From positions 124,001-188,000 of the forward strand of contig NZ_ANOK01000004.1 of NCBI RefSeq assembly GCF_000331575.1: a stretch of 64,000 nucleotides of DNA, read 5' to 3'. Of the stretch, positions 7,671 through 16,852 are shown in pieces (position 1 is the first letter of the stretch; each line of letters opens with the position of its first letter). The position numbers were made by a program, and so were the translations under genes. A model generated the notes under the pieces. It made no database searches and had not been told where the DNA came from. It worked only from the letters and a program-made list of their open reading frames with translations. This DNA is from Calidifontibacillus oryziterrae (lineage in GTDB: Bacteria; Bacillota; Bacilli; Bacillales; Bacillaceae_J).

Positions 7671-9530
7671 ATGAAGTTTGGAAAATGGTATGTTCCGATG
7701 ATCATTGGGATTATCGTTGGGATGGTTACTGGTAATATATTCATCCCAGGTATATCCAATCAAGGGTCACAGTCAACAATGACAAGTACACAAATTTCTG
7801 CAGCACAAAATAAAGCGTTTGTACCACCTGGAGAACACGATGAATATTATATGTTCTCTTCCGGTGGGCACTCTGGTCAAGTTTTTGTTATTGGGGTGCC
7901 TTCATTGAGAAGAATTCGGACAATCCCAGTATTTTCACCAGATTCAGCAACAGGATATGGGTATGATGAGCGCACGAAAGAACTTATGGGTGGATTTACA
8001 TGGGGTGACGTTCATCACCCATCTTTGAGTGAAACAAATGGTGAATATGATGGAAGATTTTTGTTTGTGAATGATAATGCAAACAACCGCGCGGCAATGG
8101 TTAATTTAAAAACATTTCATACAGAGCAAATTCTTGGCCCAATTCCTAATATAATGGGACCACACTCTGCAGTATTTGTAACTCCAAATACAGAGTATTT
8201 TATGATGGGAACAAGATTTTCAGCACCGATGGATGGTTCATACCAAACGCTTGATAAATATAGCGAAGCATACGATGGTGCCCTGCAAGCAATTAGTGTT
8301 GATCAAGAAACTGGCCATATGACACCAGCTTGGCAATTGAAGCTTCCACCTTGGAACTATGACTTATCAGATGCAGGGAAAGGACCTTCTGATGGTTGGG
8401 CATTTTTAACAACGTATAACTCAGAAGAAGCAACACATTTACTTGAAGTAAATGCTTCAAAAAATGAAACTGACTATATTACTGCTATTAACTGGAAGGC
8501 AGCTGAAAAAGCAATAGAAGAAGGTAAATTTGAAGAATTAAACGGACAAAAGGTTATTGATCCTGCTAAAGTTCCGGGAATAGTATATTTAGTTGCGGCA
8601 GCAAAAAGTCCACATGGTGTAGACGTTTCTCCAGACGGTAAATATTTTATTGGTAACGGTAAGCTATCTCCAAATATAACAGCTTATGATTTTGAAAAAT
8701 TCATACAAGCTATTGAGGCAGAAGACTTTACAGAAGAAGTAAGAGGGATCCCAGTAGTAAACTATGATTCAGTTGTTGCAGCTGAAGTAGAAGTTGGACT
8801 TGGACCACTTCATACACAATTTGGACCTGATGGTGATGCTTATACAACATTATTCGTAGAAAGTGCTGTTGCAAAATGGAAGCTTGGTGAATGGACTGTT
8901 CTTGATAAAGAAACCGTTCATTATAGCCCTGGTCATGGTACAGCAGCAGAAGGTGATACAGTTAGCCCAGATGGCAAATATTTTGTTGCCCTCAACAAGC
9001 TAGCGAAAGACCGACATCTTCCAGTTGGGCCATCACATCCAGAGAACATGCAGTTAATTGATATTTCCGGTGAACAAATGGAGCTAATCAATGAAGCCCC
9101 AATTGATCCTGAACCACACTATGCACAAATTGTTAAAGCAGATAAACTAAGTCCAGTTAAGATTTATGAAAAAGATGAAAGCAACCCACTTGCAGTTTGG
9201 TCTGAAGAAGACGTGAGAGTTGAAAGAGATGGCAACAATGTTACGGTTTATGGCGTGGCACTACGATCTCGCTTCTATCCTGATGAAATTCAAGTTAATG
9301 AAGGTGACAACGTTACTATTCACTTAACAAATATTGACCTAGACCAAGATATTACTCACGGATTTGGTATCAACTTGTACGATATTAACTTCGAGGTTCA
9401 ACCAGGTCAAACGAATACGATTAAATTTACAGCAGATAAACCAGGAGTATTCCCATACTACTGTACAAACTTCTGCTCAGCGCTTCACCAAGAAATGCAA
9501 GGTTATCTATTAGTTAAACCAAAACAATAA
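7671..9530 (+). CDS. nosZ: Nitrous oxide reductase, clade II type
   Basis: Reduces N2O to N2 outside the cytoplasmic membrane. 619 residues from the ATG at 7671, which follows AGGAGG (7658-7663); an in-frame GTG at 7638 lies inside nosC and is less likely. The N-terminus is a plain hydrophobic Sec-type segment (8-27) with no twin arginine, as in clade II enzymes. CuZ histidine landmarks are DVHHP (His115, His116), GPHS (His165), SPHGVD, GPLHTQF, GPSHPENM and EPHYAQ. The C-terminal cupredoxin domain has the CuA site C598-x3-C602-x3-H606-x2-M609 and an earlier ITHGF histidine. All expected metal ligands appear present. A short hairpin follows the stop. Confidence 0.98.
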   Translation: MKFGKWYVPMIIGIIVGMVTGNIFIPGISNQGSQSTMTSTQISAAQNKAFVPPGEHDEYYMFSSGGHSGQVFVIGVPSLRRIRTIPVFSPDSATGYGYDERTKELMGGFTWGDVHHPSLSETNGEYDGRFLFVNDNANNRAAMVNLKTFHTEQILGPIPNIMGPHSAVFVTPNTEYFMMGTRFSAPMDGSYQTLDKYSEAYDGALQAISVDQETGHMTPAWQLKLPPWNYDLSDAGKGPSDGWAFLTTYNSEEATHLLEVNASKNETDYITAINWKAAEKAIEEGKFEELNGQKVIDPAKVPGIVYLVAAAKSPHGVDVSPDGKYFIGNGKLSPNITAYDFEKFIQAIEAEDFTEEVRGIPVVNYDSVVAAEVEVGLGPLHTQFGPDGDAYTTLFVESAVAKWKLGEWTVLDKETVHYSPGHGTAAEGDTVSPDGKYFVALNKLAKDRHLPVGPSHPENMQLIDISGEQMELINEAPIDPEPHYAQIVKADKLSPVKIYEKDESNPLAVWSEEDVRVERDGNNVTVYGVALRSRFYPDEIQVNEGDNVTIHLTNIDLDQDITHGFGINLYDINFEVQPGQTNTIKFTADKPGVFPYYCTNFCSALHQEMQGYLLVKPKQ

Positions 9531-9535
9531 GGAAC

Positions 9536-9557
9536 AAGGGAGGATTTTTCCTCCCTT
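9536..9557 (+). terminator. Hairpin between nosZ and the next nos gene (partial terminator or 3' stabiliser)
   Basis: Perfect 9-bp stem AAGGGAGGA (9536-9544) and TCCTCCCTT (9549-9557) with a TTTT loop, starting five bases after the nosZ stop, followed by only a short TTA tail. Such a hairpin inside an operon could end part of the transcripts or protect nosCZ mRNA, giving more NosZ than maturation proteins. Confidence 0.65.
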
Positions 9558-9592
9558 TTATCCATAAGGAAGTTTTGAACGGGGGCGCCATA

Positions 9593-10177
9593 ATGAAAAC
9601 AGCAAAAAAATTATCAGTCATAAGTAGACTATTATTATTGGCTGGAGCTATTTTATTAGGAATTTCAGCCTTTTTTCCGTGGTGGGGTTTAGACCTTAAG
9701 GCAACGATGTATCCCGAAGGTTTATCTATCATTGTTCACCCCGATAAACTAAGTGGGGAAATCGATATATTAAATACGTTAAACCACTATATTGGAATGA
9801 AAGAAATAAGTGAAGAAGGATTTCCTGAGCTACAGTATATCCCGTATGTTATTTGGGGTTTAGTAGCATTCCTTGTTTTGGACGCTATTTTAGGTTGTCG
9901 AAAGCTAGCCTATGTAATTTGTTTGTTATTTTTGGTAGGTGGAGCATTAGGAGTCTATGATATGTATCATTGGTTACACACATTTGGGACAGAGCTTGAC
10001 CCTGATGCACCCATATATGTAGATCCATTCGTTCCACCAGTGATAGGTCAAAATCAACTTGCAAACTTTACAACTTTTAGTTCATTTCGAATTGGCTTTT
10101 ACTTCCTTGTACTTAGTGCCTTTTCAGTTTTTGTGGGCACATGGGGTGAACGATTATGGGCAAAAAAACCTTCCTAA
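9593..10177 (+). CDS. Polytopic membrane protein in the nosB position
   Basis: 194 residues with about four hydrophobic segments (near 10-28, 90-108, 112-130 and 165-185) and a large outside loop after the first (WWGLDL onward). I do not recognise a catalytic motif. In clade II nos clusters a membrane protein of unknown function, NosB, follows nosZ and precedes nosD, and this gene occupies that place; identity is inferred from position. The ATG at 9593 follows GGGGGC; a TTG at 9575 would add six residues. Its 3' end overlaps nosD by 22 bp. Confidence 0.75.
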   Translation: MKTAKKLSVISRLLLLAGAILLGISAFFPWWGLDLKATMYPEGLSIIVHPDKLSGEIDILNTLNHYIGMKEISEEGFPELQYIPYVIWGLVAFLVLDAILGCRKLAYVICLLFLVGGALGVYDMYHWLHTFGTELDPDAPIYVDPFVPPVIGQNQLANFTTFSSFRIGFYFLVLSAFSVFVGTWGERLWAKKPS

Positions 10178-11553
10178 TCTTTGGTATTGTATGTCTTCTT
10201 TTTTTACAATACCACGGTTACGGTTATGCGGCGGAATTGGAGGTAGGAGATAATAAACCATTTCAAACGATCACTTCTGCAATTGCGTCTGCAAGTGATG
10301 GCGATATTATAAAAGTTTTTCCAGGATTATATAAGGAAAAATTAGAGTTAAATAAACAAATCATACTACAATCGGTTGAAAAACATAAAGCAATTATTGA
10401 AGGTGACCACAAGAAACATGTAATCGAAATTAAAAGCCCAGACGTTGTAATAAAGGGTTTTAAGATTAGAGCGAGTGGTCATAATTTCCTAAATAATGAT
10501 GCCGCCATTTTAGTTGATCAAGCTGATCATGCCCAAATAGTGGACAATGTGATGGAGGATATATTGTTTGGAGTTTATATTGATAGCGGGAACAATACGA
10601 TCATCACTGGAAATGAGATATATGGTTTGAAGGACAAAAGGCTATCTGAACGCGGAAATGGAATCCACTTTTTTAATACAAACGGCAACGAAGTGAACGG
10701 AAATGTGATTAAAAATGTTCGCGATGGCATGTACTTTGATCATGCAAATGAGACTGAAGTTACGAATAACAAAATTACAGATGTTCGTTATGGCTTGCAT
10801 TATATGTGGTCAAACGATAATACGTTTCGGGAAAACTATTTTAGTAACAATGTATCTGGTGCAGCAATCATGTTTTCGAAGTTTATAAGCCTAGAGAAAA
10901 ATATTTTTGCGGATAATCGCGGTTACAGAGCGTTTGGGATGTTTTTTCAAACAGCTGAGGAAAGTATTGTTGAAGATAATTTATTTATGCGAAACTCGAT
11001 TGGAATTTATTCTGATTTATCGAGAGGAAATATAATTCGAAATAATACAGTGGTTCAAAATGATATCGGCATTGAAATTCTTGGAAGCAATTGGGACGAT
11101 GAAATTTACGGAAATAGTTTTATTGATAATCTTCAGCATGCTTCTGTGAATGAAATGAAAATTCGTGATAAATGGTATAAAGATGGAGAAGGAAACTTTT
11201 GGAGTGATTATTCGGGAGTTGATATTGAAAAAGATGGGATTGGCGATGCTGAATATCATTCAGGCTCCGCATTTGAATTTTTAATGTACAAGTATCCACA
11301 TTTACGGTTATTTGTGGAAAGCCCAACTTCAAAGATGTTGAAGGCAATTGACAAAATGTTTCCAGTTATTGATCGGGCAGAAGTTATTGATCCCTATCCA
11401 CTTAAAGTGGAAAACAACTCTGCAAGTTATGTAAAGAATATGAAAATTTATCCTAGTAAAGTAGCTGGAATTATGACATTCGTTATTTCTCTTATGGTTA
11501 CTGCAATAGGTATTACATTTATTACCTATTTATCAAAACGTTTTAGCCATTAA
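10156..11553 (+). CDS. nosD: NosD, beta-helix protein for copper-centre assembly
   Basis: 465 residues. Signal peptide about 1-25 ending in GYGYAA, then a right-handed beta-helix of CASH/pectate-lyase-like repeats, visible as many N-x-I/V and GNxI/NxV turns over about 60-340. A C-terminal membrane helix (about 437-460) follows, then a basic tail. NosD works outside the membrane with the NosFY transporter to mature the CuZ sulfide cluster of NosZ. The start overlaps the preceding gene, which suggests coupled translation. Confidence 0.93.
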   Translation: MGKKTFLIFGIVCLLFLQYHGYGYAAELEVGDNKPFQTITSAIASASDGDIIKVFPGLYKEKLELNKQIILQSVEKHKAIIEGDHKKHVIEIKSPDVVIKGFKIRASGHNFLNNDAAILVDQADHAQIVDNVMEDILFGVYIDSGNNTIITGNEIYGLKDKRLSERGNGIHFFNTNGNEVNGNVIKNVRDGMYFDHANETEVTNNKITDVRYGLHYMWSNDNTFRENYFSNNVSGAAIMFSKFISLEKNIFADNRGYRAFGMFFQTAEESIVEDNLFMRNSIGIYSDLSRGNIIRNNTVVQNDIGIEILGSNWDDEIYGNSFIDNLQHASVNEMKIRDKWYKDGEGNFWSDYSGVDIEKDGIGDAEYHSGSAFEFLMYKYPHLRLFVESPTSKMLKAIDKMFPVIDRAEVIDPYPLKVENNSASYVKNMKIYPSKVAGIMTFVISLMVTAIGITFITYLSKRFSH

Positions 11554-11578
11554 ATGTTAGGGGTTGAGGTGAGGAAAT

Positions 11579-12049
11579 ATGCAAAAGCTCCCTATTTATC
11601 ATATTTTTATAATGCTTGCAGTGATTATTCTACTTTCTGCTTGTGGTGAAGAAGGTGAAATAATGCCGCAGGCGATAGATGAAGAAATCGATGTTTGTGA
11701 AGTATGCTATATGATGGTTCCGGATAATCAATTCGGTGCGCAAATTGTAACCGGTGATGGAAAAGTATATAAGTTTGATGATATCGGTTGTATGGCTATG
11801 TATATAAATGATTACAATCCGGATGGGGCTGTGTTTTCAAGAGATTTTTATACGAATGAATGGATTGAAATTGATAAATCGATGTTTGTGGCAACAACTG
11901 ATGTAGAAACGCCGATGAATTACGGGTATGTCTCATTTGGCAGCCGTGAAAATCTCGAAAAATTTTTGACAGAGTCGAATGGAGAAGAGGTTAACTGGGC
12001 GGACATTTTGGAAAACCAAAAAGAGCGGAGCAACCATGATGAAAACTAA
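11579..12049 (+). CDS. nosL: NosL-family copper-binding lipoprotein
   Basis: 156 residues. Lipobox LLSAC with Cys22 as the lipidated residue. The NosL copper motif is C40-x2-C43-x-M45, M46 (CEVCYMMV), followed by a conserved KxYKFDDIGCM stretch. NosL delivers Cu(I) to NosZ maturation on the outer face of the membrane. A good ribosome binding site (GAGGTGAGGAAAT) precedes the ATG. The 3' end overlaps the NosY gene by 14 bp. Confidence 0.92.
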   Translation: MQKLPIYHIFIMLAVIILLSACGEEGEIMPQAIDEEIDVCEVCYMMVPDNQFGAQIVTGDGKVYKFDDIGCMAMYINDYNPDGAVFSRDFYTNEWIEIDKSMFVATTDVETPMNYGYVSFGSRENLEKFLTESNGEEVNWADILENQKERSNHDEN

Positions 12050-12881
12050 CCTTCATACTATTAAAGTGCTCGTTGAAAAAGAAATACTAGATTCAATTCG
12101 AAATCGCTGGTTTTATACGTTTTTGACTATCTTTATGCTTCTATCTTTATCAATTATTTATTTAGGAATATTTAAAAGTAGTGGGTTAGGCTTTGAAAGC
12201 TTTAATAAAACAACAGCTAGTTTATTAAATTTAATTTTATTTTTAATTCCAATGATTACACTTCTTTTAGGTGGAACATCTATTTCTGGTGAAAAAGAAC
12301 AAGGTACAATGAATCTTATGTTATCAAAACCTATTAGTGCAACGGAATTAATTATTGGGAAATATTTAGGAATTGCGACGGCGCTAATTTTTTCAATTAT
12401 GATTGGATTTGGATTAATGGGTATGATTGTTGCATTTAAGGTTTCAGTTGTGGATGCAAAAGCATATCTGTATTTTGTGTTATTATCAGCACTTCTTTCG
12501 TTAGCATTTCTAAGTATATCAATCCTAATATCTGTTTTAGTAAGTAAGAGAATTACAGCAATTATTGTGAGCACGATAGTGTGGTTTTTTTTCATACTAA
12601 TTTACGACCTAGTTGTCATGGCTTTTGCTAGCTTTTTTAAAGGAACATCCATGGCAATTTTTCTATTAATCTCAATTTTATTAAATCCTGCTGATTCTAT
12701 TAGAATATTAGCGATTGTAAAATTGGGTGGTCAAACAATCTTTGGACCAAGTCTTGTTGAGTTAACACGCATGATCACCAATGTATCTAGCGAGGTCATT
12801 ATTTTAACAGGAATAGTAGCATGGATCATTGTTCCGTTGTTGTTATCTGTGTTCTTTTTTAAGAGGAGTGTTCTTAAATGA
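12036..12881 (+). CDS. nosY: NosY-type ABC-2 permease
   Basis: 281 residues from ATG ATG at 12036, which lies inside the nosL end; the frame is open further upstream but with no better start. It has six hydrophobic segments and the ABC-2 permease landmarks (GTSISGEKEQGTMNLMLSKP). With NosF it forms the transporter thought to export a sulfur species for the CuZ centre. The stop overlaps the next start in ATGA. Confidence 0.92.
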   Translation: MMKTNLHTIKVLVEKEILDSIRNRWFYTFLTIFMLLSLSIIYLGIFKSSGLGFESFNKTTASLLNLILFLIPMITLLLGGTSISGEKEQGTMNLMLSKPISATELIIGKYLGIATALIFSIMIGFGLMGMIVAFKVSVVDAKAYLYFVLLSALLSLAFLSISILISVLVSKRITAIIVSTIVWFFFILIYDLVVMAFASFFKGTSMAIFLLISILLNPADSIRILAIVKLGGQTIFGPSLVELTRMITNVSSEVIILTGIVAWIIVPLLLSVFFFKRSVLK

Positions 12882-13816
12882 CAGAGGCAATTGTTACGTT
12901 TGTTAATGTAAGTAAAAAATATGAAAAAAAAGAAGTCGTAAAAGATGTTTCTTTACAAATAAATGAAGGTGAAATATTTGCTTTACTTGGCCACAATGGT
13001 GCCGGGAAAAGCACGTTAATCAAAATGCTAACAGGGTTGATCCAAACAAATAGCGGTGAGATAACGATAAATGGGAATAAAATGGCCCCTTTTCAAAAGG
13101 AAGCCAAAAAACAATTTTCTTATTTACCTGAAATTATGAAATTATTCCCACATCTCACTGCAAAGGAGACACTGCGTTTTTTTGCGGAGCTGCAAAAAAT
13201 ACCAGAGGAAAATGAAGATGAAGTTCTTGAATTAGTTGGACTAGGTGACCATAAAAATGATAAGGTCGGCGATTTTTCAAAAGGTATGACCCAAAGGATG
13301 GGGTTTGCAATTACACTTTTACCAAAGTCGAAGTTATTGATACTTGATGAGCCAACATCTGGTTTAGACCCTTATTGGGCAATTCAATTCAAAAAAAATT
13401 TAAAGCAGCTCAACAAGGAAGGCACAACGGTTATTTTTGCCTCACATATATTAAGTGAGGTCGAAGAATTAGCGGATCGTGTCGGTATCATGAGTGATGG
13501 TGAAATTGTTGCATTAGGCAGTATTCAAGAGTTGAAAAGTAGAGCAACGAATAAAATAAAAATTTACGCTGCTTTTGACGAATCAGTTAGCAGCGCAGCA
13601 ATAAGGAAAGAGATCAAACAGCCGTTTTTCTATGAAAAAGGATGGTATGTTATCTCATGTGATTATGAAGAAAAATTAGCTGTGATCCATTCTCTCCAAA
13701 AATTTAAGGAACTGAAGGACATGGAAATGAAAGAGATTACACTAGAAGATATTTATCAGGAACTATTACAAAAAAGATATCATGAAAAAGTGTTTCATTA
13801 TAAAGGTGGAAATTAA
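12878..13816 (+). CDS. nosF: NosF-type ABC transporter ATP-binding protein
   Basis: 312 residues. Walker A GHNGAGKST (38-46), signature FSKGMTQRMG (133-142), Walker B LLILDEPTSGLDP (153-165) and switch histidine in ASHIL. The signature Lys-Gly-Met form is usual for ABC-2 drug/Nos-type ATPases. It energises NosY; start overlaps nosY by four bases (ATGA). Confidence 0.93.
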   Translation: MTEAIVTFVNVSKKYEKKEVVKDVSLQINEGEIFALLGHNGAGKSTLIKMLTGLIQTNSGEITINGNKMAPFQKEAKKQFSYLPEIMKLFPHLTAKETLRFFAELQKIPEENEDEVLELVGLGDHKNDKVGDFSKGMTQRMGFAITLLPKSKLLILDEPTSGLDPYWAIQFKKNLKQLNKEGTTVIFASHILSEVEELADRVGIMSDGEIVALGSIQELKSRATNKIKIYAAFDESVSSAAIRKEIKQPFFYEKGWYVISCDYEEKLAVIHSLQKFKELKDMEMKEITLEDIYQELLQKRYHEKVFHYKGGN

Positions 13817-13819
13817 ATT

Positions 13820-14449
13820 ATGAAAACTTTCCAATATATATTGTTTATCCTACTAATTCTCCTTAGTGTTGGATGTTCTCAAAATAATGATATAGTTGAA
13901 AATAAACAAAATGGTAATTCTAATGAAAATAGTATTTCGGAGGACCTACCTGAAAATAATAAAATATATGCAACAATTGCAGGTGAGGAAATTACAGAGG
14001 AAGAAGTAAATTTTGAATGCTTTCGGGCGGAATTGCAAAATGCTTTGGCAAATACAACTATGAATCAAACTTGTCCTAAAGAGGAAACAATCATAACACA
14101 AATCATTCAGTTAAAAGCGATAGACTATTTAGCAGTAGAAAAAGGTGTAAGTGCAACTGCTGAAGAAGTTGAAAAACGTTTAGAAAATATAAAAAAGGAA
14201 TTAGCAGCTTCACCAATTTTTCAAGAAAAGATTAAAGCATATGGCGAGGATAAATATTGGAAACATGAAGAGAAACGATATTACACGATTATTAACTCGG
14301 AAAAAATAAAACAAAGTATCGTTGAAAAGGAAAAAGAGAAACACTCATACTTAGATGAGGATGCATTGGCATTAGCGGCAAAAAAGGAATTTGATGATCT
14401 AGTTGTTGAAGCAGTTGGGCTTATGGATGTCCAGGTAATCAAAGAATAA
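13820..14449 (+). CDS. Lipoprotein with SurA-N-like chaperone domain
   Basis: 209 residues. Lipobox LSVGC with Cys19. After an Asn/Glu-rich linker comes a helical domain starting IYATIAGEEITEEEV, the form seen in the N-terminal domain of SurA/PrsA-type foldases. No parvulin isomerase domain follows. It begins 3 bp after nosF and so is part of the operon. It may assist folding of exported NosZ or NosD (inference); not a standard nos gene. Confidence 0.75.
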   Translation: MKTFQYILFILLILLSVGCSQNNDIVENKQNGNSNENSISEDLPENNKIYATIAGEEITEEEVNFECFRAELQNALANTTMNQTCPKEETIITQIIQLKAIDYLAVEKGVSATAEEVEKRLENIKKELAASPIFQEKIKAYGEDKYWKHEEKRYYTIINSEKIKQSIVEKEKEKHSYLDEDALALAAKKEFDDLVVEAVGLMDVQVIKE

Positions 14450-14542
14450 AAAGTACGGTTGATGAAGCAATGAATTTGTTTTAAATACAGATGTACATGT
14501 AATAAAGGATTAAAAGATCATTGCACTGAAGGGGGAAACACC

Positions 14543-15211
14543 GTGAAAGGATTATTAATTTACTCACTTGTAGTTGTGGCTATGCTGTTTCTTTCAGCTT
14601 GTGGTCTAGCCCCACAATCGACCGAAACACCATCTGAATCACAATCAATCCCGCAGTCAGAAATTCAGCAGGAAACACAATCGAATTTCCAGGCTGATTA
14701 TGATTGGGTGTTGCCATATTTCAATTTCGTCAATCAGGATAACGAGAGGGTAAGTAAAGAAGATTTAGAGGGACAAGTATGGCTAGCAAACTTTATCTTC
14801 ACTAACTGTTATACGGTTTGCCCTCCAATGACTGCAAATATGGCTAAACTCCAACAAACAATGGCAGATGAAAATGTCAGTGTGCAAATCGTATCCTTTA
14901 GCGTAGATCCTGATAGGGATACACCGGAGGCGTTAAAAGAGTATGCAAGTAAGTTCGATGCGGATTTTACTAATTGGCACTTATTAACGGGTTACAGACA
15001 GGGGGAGATAAAAAAAATAGCAAAGGCATTTAAAACGTTAGCAGAAGCAGAGGAAGGAACGGATCAATTCATTCATAGTACAAAAATATTCATGATCGAT
15101 GAAAATGGCATAATTGTAAAAGGTTATAACGGGTTACAGGTCCCTTACGATCAGATTATTGCTGATCTGAAGCTAAAGCAAGAGGATGGTTCACTTGCTA
15201 GCATAAAGTAA
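14543..15211 (+). CDS. SCO1/SenC-family copper chaperone lipoprotein
   Basis: 222 residues with lipobox LSAC (Cys20). The thioredoxin-like domain carries the SCO copper site C89-x3-C93-P (FTNCYTVCPP) and the distant His178 (IHSTKIFMID). SCO proteins metallate CuA of cytochrome oxidases, and NosZ has the same type of CuA, so a role in CuA assembly of NosZ fits its place as the last nos gene. GTG start after AAGGGGGAAACACC. A strong terminator lies 74 bp downstream. Confidence 0.93.
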   Translation: MKGLLIYSLVVVAMLFLSACGLAPQSTETPSESQSIPQSEIQQETQSNFQADYDWVLPYFNFVNQDNERVSKEDLEGQVWLANFIFTNCYTVCPPMTANMAKLQQTMADENVSVQIVSFSVDPDRDTPEALKEYASKFDADFTNWHLLTGYRQGEIKKIAKAFKTLAEAEEGTDQFIHSTKIFMIDENGIIVKGYNGLQVPYDQIIADLKLKQEDGSLASIK

Positions 15212-15284
15212 TAAAAGAAGTGAAGTAGGTGACCGTTTCTAGGCTTCAATTAAAATTTTAAAAAAATTTATCAAAAATTGTCTT

Positions 15285-15319
15285 AAATCCCTGTTTAATG
15301 CAGGGATTTATGTTTTTTT
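15285..15319 (+). terminator. Terminator of the nos operon
   Basis: Stem AAATCCCTG (15285-15293) and CAGGGATTT (15301-15309), 7-base loop, then ATG and a run of seven T. It marks the 3' end of the nosC-to-SCO transcript. Confidence 0.85.
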
Positions 15320-15446
15320 GGCAAATTGTTAATGTAAAACCTACGCAAGAAGGGCAGTTACGTTAGTTAAAGTTTTTGCAGATTAACCGAAAATAAGAAT
15401 AGATGAATTGTTGTTCGGCTATTCTTTATGAAGGGACTGTAATCTA

Positions 15447-16763
15447 ATGCGTATTTTTTCAAGTTATCAAACTACAAATCTTAATCAATATGAGCAATCT
15501 ACTAACCAAAGTAAAGTTAGCAGTAAATCTGTTGGTTCAACAACCAGTACCACCTCTAATCAAGCAGCAATACTAGATTTGTCTGGCTCAGAACAAATGG
15601 ACATGGAAGAGTATGCGCCATATACTATTAATTCTGTAAAAGAAACGTATCTTTTAGCCTCTACAGCTTCCTTAACGCCGTTAGAGGTTTATAATAATTG
15701 GTATTCGGGAATTGGTGAACTTGTTGATGAAAGGCTAAATTATAGTTATGCAGCTATTGATACATATAACGCTTCCCCAGGTGATTTAACTAATGTAGAA
15801 TTTATAGCGCAGCTTGATCAGGAGCAATTGGAATGGTTCCAACAACAATATGATAATTTGGTAAATCAGTTAATGACTGATTCATCTTTAACAGAGGAAC
15901 AAGCAATAGCTTATAGCCAGCAGGCACTAGAAATTTTAGGTAATATGGACCTAGATATGCAAGCTGCTATACAACAATATAATAACAACGGAGAAAAGGT
16001 TAACGGATCCTTTAACGGAGCATTAATTGCTTATCGTGAGTTTGAAAATACGTTAGGGCAAGAAATTGCGAATTACCTGGAAACTGAATATCAAAAAATT
16101 AACAACAGTGTTAGTGTGATTACAAATGATGAAATTGAAGACTTTTCAAAGCGATTTAATGAATGGATGATTGGGCTTTTTAATAGCTTTTCTACAGAGT
16201 TAGAAGGAGCTCAGACACCTAATAATACGAGGATGTTATTGGAAGAAAACATGCTAAATACGTTTGAAGTAGTTATGCCAGATATTTGGAATAGTATAAG
16301 TAATACAATTCAGCAAAAGAATAGCAGTATCGAAAGTGCAAATAGACGAAGGCAGCAGGCAGCTGAGGCTGAGGAATTTAACCGGTTTAAAGTTGACTAT
16401 AAAACGGGCTCACCAACAAATGAAATAAATATTTCTACTAGTAAACCCACTTCAAATAAATACTCTACAAAATTTGTTGTAGAGGGTAGCGGTGGTAAGA
16501 GTAAAGATGTTTATATAAGCTTTAGTGATGAGCGCTTAAAAAAGGAATTTGATAAACGAATTAAAGCTGCTGGGCTTGAAGGCAAAAAGCTTTCTATTAA
16601 AGAATTCGATGAGATTATGAAGGAATTAAAGAAGTCTTTAAAAGAATTAGGTGATATTGATTTAGAAGCACTGTTACAAAAGATGGAAAAAGGTGAAAAA
16701 GATTTAGATTTTGAGCATAGTATGAATCGATTTATTTTATATTTAAAGCGTGCAGTAAAGTGA
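15447..16763 (+). CDS. Hypothetical protein, coiled-coil rich, Bacillus-type
   Basis: 438 residues; family not recognised. It has no signal peptide or membrane segment. Residues 1-45 are low-complexity Ser/Thr/Gln/Asn, leading to ILDLSGSEQ. Residues 55-290 are predicted helical and rich in Gln/Asn, a basic linker follows at 290-330, and the end (350-430) is charged with repeated LKK/LKELGD heptad-like patterns. The layout (disordered N-terminus, helical body) resembles secreted or surface structural proteins such as flagellar hook-associated ones, but no motif supports that. It stands alone after the nos terminator, with a moderate ribosome binding site (GAAGGGAC). Confidence 0.7.
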   Translation: MRIFSSYQTTNLNQYEQSTNQSKVSSKSVGSTTSTTSNQAAILDLSGSEQMDMEEYAPYTINSVKETYLLASTASLTPLEVYNNWYSGIGELVDERLNYSYAAIDTYNASPGDLTNVEFIAQLDQEQLEWFQQQYDNLVNQLMTDSSLTEEQAIAYSQQALEILGNMDLDMQAAIQQYNNNGEKVNGSFNGALIAYREFENTLGQEIANYLETEYQKINNSVSVITNDEIEDFSKRFNEWMIGLFNSFSTELEGAQTPNNTRMLLEENMLNTFEVVMPDIWNSISNTIQQKNSSIESANRRRQQAAEAEEFNRFKVDYKTGSPTNEINISTSKPTSNKYSTKFVVEGSGGKSKDVYISFSDERLKKEFDKRIKAAGLEGKKLSIKEFDEIMKELKKSLKELGDIDLEALLQKMEKGEKDLDFEHSMNRFILYLKRAVK

Positions 16764-16852
16764 GGATGAGCGTTTTCGAAAATAAACATGTTGTTGTTCG
16801 ATTCTAAAAAGGGCAGTAGATTTTGGGCATTAGTTAGGAGAATTACATTTAA

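Noticed and set aside
7205-15211. A nosR gene inside the nos operon
   Set aside because: None of the nine genes has FMN-binding plus polyferredoxin architecture; the nearest relative is the separate gene at 45502.
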